From the NCBI GenBank assembly GCA_946621635.1, contig CAMOOR010000042.1, forward strand, positions 1 to 17,446: DNA of 17,446 bases. The letters are read 5' to 3'. Numbering within the stretch: position 1 is the first letter of the stretch; each line of letters begins with the position of its first letter. The DNA comes from Colimorpha sp002372855. GTDB taxonomy: Bacteria > Bacteroidota > Bacteroidia > Bacteroidales > P3. The position numbers and the translations under genes were made by a program. The notes beneath the pieces were generated by a model, which did not search any database, was not told the origin of the DNA, and saw nothing but the letters and a program-made list of their open reading frames with translations. This document shows, piece after piece, positions 14,905 through 17,446 of the stretch.

Positions 14905-16095
14905 ATGAAGCCCTTACAGCAAAAGTTAGCGCAATACACCGTCCCTCAGGAGACCAAAGCTGCGGGAATCTACCCTTATTTCACCCCCATCACCTCTGAA
15001 CAGAACACCGAAGTCTACGTGCAAGGCCATGAGGGCAAGGTGCTGATGTTCGGCAGCAACTCCTACCTTGGACTCACCAACGACCCCCGCCTCAAGGAGG
15101 CTGCCAAGCGCGCCATCGACAAGTATGGCACCGGCTGCGCCGGCTCGCCGTTCCTCAACGGCACCCTCGACATCCACGTGCAGCTGCAGGACGAGCTGGC
15201 CGAGTTCCTCGGCAAGGACGGCGTCATGCTCTTCTCCGCGGGCTTCCTGGCCAACAGCGGCGTCATCCCCGACGTCGTGGGCCGCGGCGACTACCTCTTC
15301 TACGACGAGCGCGTCCACGCCTCCATCATGGAGGGCAAGCTCATCACCTTCGCCAATACCCAGAAATACCGCCACAACGACATGGCCGATCTGGAGCGTG
15401 TCCTGGCCAAGGCTCCCCTGGAGGCCGCCAAACTCGTGGTCACCGACGGCGTCTTCTCCATGGAAGGCGACGTGGCCCATGTCGATAAGATGGTGGATAT
15501 CTGCAACAAATACAACGCCACCCTCATGGTCGACGAGGCCCACGGCCTCGGCGTCTTCGGCCGCGAAGGCCGCGGCACCTGCGACCATTTCGGCAAACTG
15601 AAGGATGTGGAGCTTGTCATGGGCACCTTCTCCAAGAGCCTCGCCTCCGTGGGCGGATTCATAGCCTCCGACAAGGAGACCATCAACTGGATGAAGCACT
15701 CCGTGCGCCCCTACATCTTCACCGCCTCCATCACCCCCGCCTCCACCGCCTCCGTCCTCGAGGCCCTGCACATCATGCGCAGCGAGCCCGAGCGCAACGC
15801 CGCCCTCTGGGACAACCAGCGCTACGCCTTCAAGGCCTTCAAGGACCTCGGTTTCGAAATCGGCAACACCGAGACCCCCATCATACCCCTCTTCATCCGC
15901 GACAACACCAAGACCTTCACCATCACCCACGACCTTCTGGAGGACGGCGTCTTCGTCACCCCCGTCATCGCTCCCGCCGTGCCCAACGACGAGACCCTCA
16001 TCCGCGTGGCCCTCATGGCCACCCACACCCACGAGCAGATCGACATCGCCGTGGAGAAAATCCACCGCGCCTTCAAAAAACTCCAGGTGCTGTAG
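14905..16095 (+). CDS. spt: Serine palmitoyltransferase
   Basis: This 396-residue PLP enzyme belongs to the alpha-oxoamine synthase family (with KBL, BioF and HemA). Motifs: GTGCAGSPFLNGTLDIH (74-91), His138 in the DERVHAS substrate/PLP-stacking motif, MVDEAHGLGVFG (Asp210, His213), and GTFSKSLASVGGF with Lys244 as the PLP lysine. The N-terminus (LQQKLAQYTVPQ, GIYPYF, VLMFGSNSYLGL) is of the type seen in Bacteroides serine palmitoyltransferases rather than in 2-amino-3-ketobutyrate ligase. It would condense serine with a fatty acyl-CoA to start sphingolipid synthesis. It has its own likely promoter; the next gene is a GNAT-like acyltransferase 67 bases on. KBL is the main alternative. Confidence 0.87.
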   Translation: MKPLQQKLAQYTVPQETKAAGIYPYFTPITSEQNTEVYVQGHEGKVLMFGSNSYLGLTNDPRLKEAAKRAIDKYGTGCAGSPFLNGTLDIHVQLQDELAEFLGKDGVMLFSAGFLANSGVIPDVVGRGDYLFYDERVHASIMEGKLITFANTQKYRHNDMADLERVLAKAPLEAAKLVVTDGVFSMEGDVAHVDKMVDICNKYNATLMVDEAHGLGVFGREGRGTCDHFGKLKDVELVMGTFSKSLASVGGFIASDKETINWMKHSVRPYIFTASITPASTASVLEALHIMRSEPERNAALWDNQRYAFKAFKDLGFEIGNTETPIIPLFIRDNTKTFTITHDLLEDGVFVTPVIAPAVPNDETLIRVALMATHTHEQIDIAVEKIHRAFKKLQVL

Positions 16096-16162
16096 GAACG
16101 GCAATTTTTTAGTGGACACACAAACTTAAAACCAAAAGCTTAAAGCTTAAAACTTAGGTATC

Positions 16163-17284
16163 ATGGCCGAGATAGTTGTTAAAAAAGTCGAGAGCAGAGG
16201 CGACCTGCGCAAATTCATCGCCTTCCCCAACCGCCTCTTCAAGGATGTGCCCTCCTACATCCCGGCGCTGAACTTCGACGAGCGCAACCTCCTCTCCGAC
16301 AAGAACCCCTCGCTCGAACACTGCTCGCGCGAGCTCTTCCTGGCCCTGCGCGACGGCAAGGTCGTCGGCCGCGTGGCCGCCATCATCAACCGCACCGTCA
16401 ACGAGCACTGGAACAAAAAGTCTGTCCGCTTCGGATGGTTCGACTTCGTCGAGGACTACGACGTTTTCTCCGCCCTCCTCGCCAAGGTGGCCGAATACGG
16501 CCGCGCCCACGGCATGACCGAAATCGAAGGCCCCTTCGGATTCACCGACATGGACAAGGAATGCTGGGTCATCGACAACTTCGACGCCCGCCAGAACATC
16601 TCCACCCTCTACAACCCCGAGTACTACATCCGCTTCATCGAGCGCGCAGGCTACGAAATCAAATGCAAGTGGCAGCAATACAGTATGCCGGCGTCGCAGC
16701 CCGTGCCCGACAAGGTGGCACGCCTCAACAAGCTCATCATGGAGAAGTACCACCTCCACCTCGTCCGCGTCAAGCATCGCAAAGAACTCATCCCCTACGC
16801 CTGGCAGTTCTTCCACGCCATCAACGACTCCTTCAAGGACCTTTACGACTTCGTCCCCATGACCGAAAAGGAAATCAAGGTCTACATCGACGAATACTTC
16901 CCCTTTGTCAATATGGACTTCGTCCAATTCGTCGTCGACGACAACGACCACCTCGTGGGCTTCGGCCTCTCCATCCCCGACCTCAACGGCGCCTACAAGA
17001 AGGCCAACGGTCGCCTCTTCCCCTTCGGCTGGTACCACATCCTTCGCGCCTTCCGCAAGTTCGACACCATCGACCTCCTCCTCAACGGCGTCCTCCCCGA
17101 ATGGCAGAAACGCGGCGTCCACAGCATCTACTACAGCGACATGAACGAGGCCGCCATCCGCTACCAGGTCCACACCGCCTACACCAACCCCCAGATCATC
17201 GGCAACGAGGCCGTCAAAATCTGGGAAACACAGTACAACACCACGCCCCTCATGCAGCGCGCCGTCTTCGGCAAAGCCCTCTGA
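16163..17284 (+). CDS. GNAT-like N-acyltransferase, candidate ceramide synthase
   Basis: The 373-residue product has an opening (FIAFPNRLFKDVPSYIPAL, then NPSLEHCSRELFLALRDGKVVGRVAAIIN) typical of a GNAT-like family found in many Bacteroidetes and Proteobacteria. The FLALRDGKVVGRV stretch is a GNAT-type strand pair, and IEGPFGFTDMDKECWVIDNFD is a conserved central block. A second GNAT-like half follows (FVVDDNDHLVGFGLSIPD). No signal peptide or clear membrane helix. Bacterial ceramide synthase described in Caulobacter is an acyltransferase of this general kind, and this gene follows spt, so it may acylate the sphingoid base; that role is inference. It is the last gene in the window. Confidence 0.65.
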   Translation: MAEIVVKKVESRGDLRKFIAFPNRLFKDVPSYIPALNFDERNLLSDKNPSLEHCSRELFLALRDGKVVGRVAAIINRTVNEHWNKKSVRFGWFDFVEDYDVFSALLAKVAEYGRAHGMTEIEGPFGFTDMDKECWVIDNFDARQNISTLYNPEYYIRFIERAGYEIKCKWQQYSMPASQPVPDKVARLNKLIMEKYHLHLVRVKHRKELIPYAWQFFHAINDSFKDLYDFVPMTEKEIKVYIDEYFPFVNMDFVQFVVDDNDHLVGFGLSIPDLNGAYKKANGRLFPFGWYHILRAFRKFDTIDLLLNGVLPEWQKRGVHSIYYSDMNEAAIRYQVHTAYTNPQIIGNEAVKIWETQYNTTPLMQRAVFGKAL

Positions 17285-17446
17285 CAATCCACAAGACCCA
17301 CCAGATCTCGCGAGCACCGCGAGCAGCCCCCCCCTCCGACCATTTGACATTTTTACCCCTCCCAAGGCTCCATTTCCACCCTACCATCTGTCGCTTTTTC
17401 AGCTGCTTTTCTCAATCAGATTTTAAAAGATTATAAAAGAAAAAAA
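17285..17446. other. Non-coding tail with a small hairpin
   Basis: No gene is supported here. CTCGCG (17307-17312) and CGCGAG (17318-17323) form a 6-bp stem around AGCAC, 23 bases after the last stop codon, but a C-run rather than a T-run follows, so it is at best a weak terminator. The rest is C/T-rich, turning A-rich in the last 30 bases. Confidence 0.5.

Overview
The window looks like a piece of a fairly GC-rich Bacteroidetes chromosome, most likely Bacteroidales. The reasons are a DUF4290 gene directly upstream of an Asp-type murA, a secreted protein with a gliding-motility/T9SS-type C-terminal domain, a bacterial serine palmitoyltransferase, promoters of the TAnnTTTG type and almost no Shine-Dalgarno sites. 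I cannot name a genus. No tRNA, rRNA, CRISPR array or intact insertion sequence was seen.

Layout. Every gene left of about 13.1 kb is on the minus strand and every gene right of 13.65 kb is on the plus strand. Reading leftward from 9.3 kb there is one tightly packed run: outer-membrane protein, DUF4290, murA, CpsB/YwqE-type PHP phosphatase, lipoprotein, purB, MsbA-type ABC exporter, CHU_C-type secreted protein, nadK. A second minus-strand run starts at 13.1 kb: nadA, a RAYT-type HUH transposase with an extra C-terminal domain, a prolyl-tRNA deacylase-like gene and an RluA-family pseudouridine synthase. On the plus strand are rpiB-deoC (overlapping by 4 bases), then a serine palmitoyltransferase followed by a GNAT-like acyltransferase that could be its ceramide-synthase partner.

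The most striking signal is not a gene. The AT-rich 544-base divergent gap at 13108-13651 holds several DnaA-box-like nonamers (TTATCAACA twice, TTTTCCACA, TTTTCAACA three times) beside an AT-rich tract. Two perfect parS-type palindromes lie on the same side: TGTTTCACGTGAAACA at 10439-10454, between genes, and TGTTCCACGTGGAACA at 2834-2849, inside the ABC transporter gene. With gene orientation diverging at the gap, this suggests a chromosomal replication origin and its ParB-loading zone. One caveat is that the by-eye strand composition does not show the classical skew.

Other structure: a long palindrome at 9399-9518 is built of nine 11-bp units in two opposed arrays. Its right-hand end recurs with 41 of 42 matches at the very start of the window, each time just past the stop of a minus-strand gene. 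The RAYT gene is translationally coupled to its downstream neighbour and carries in-frame 33-bp repeats and a GC-rich hairpin in its linker, so it looks like a resident, perhaps domesticated, HUH enzyme that could act on local palindromes.
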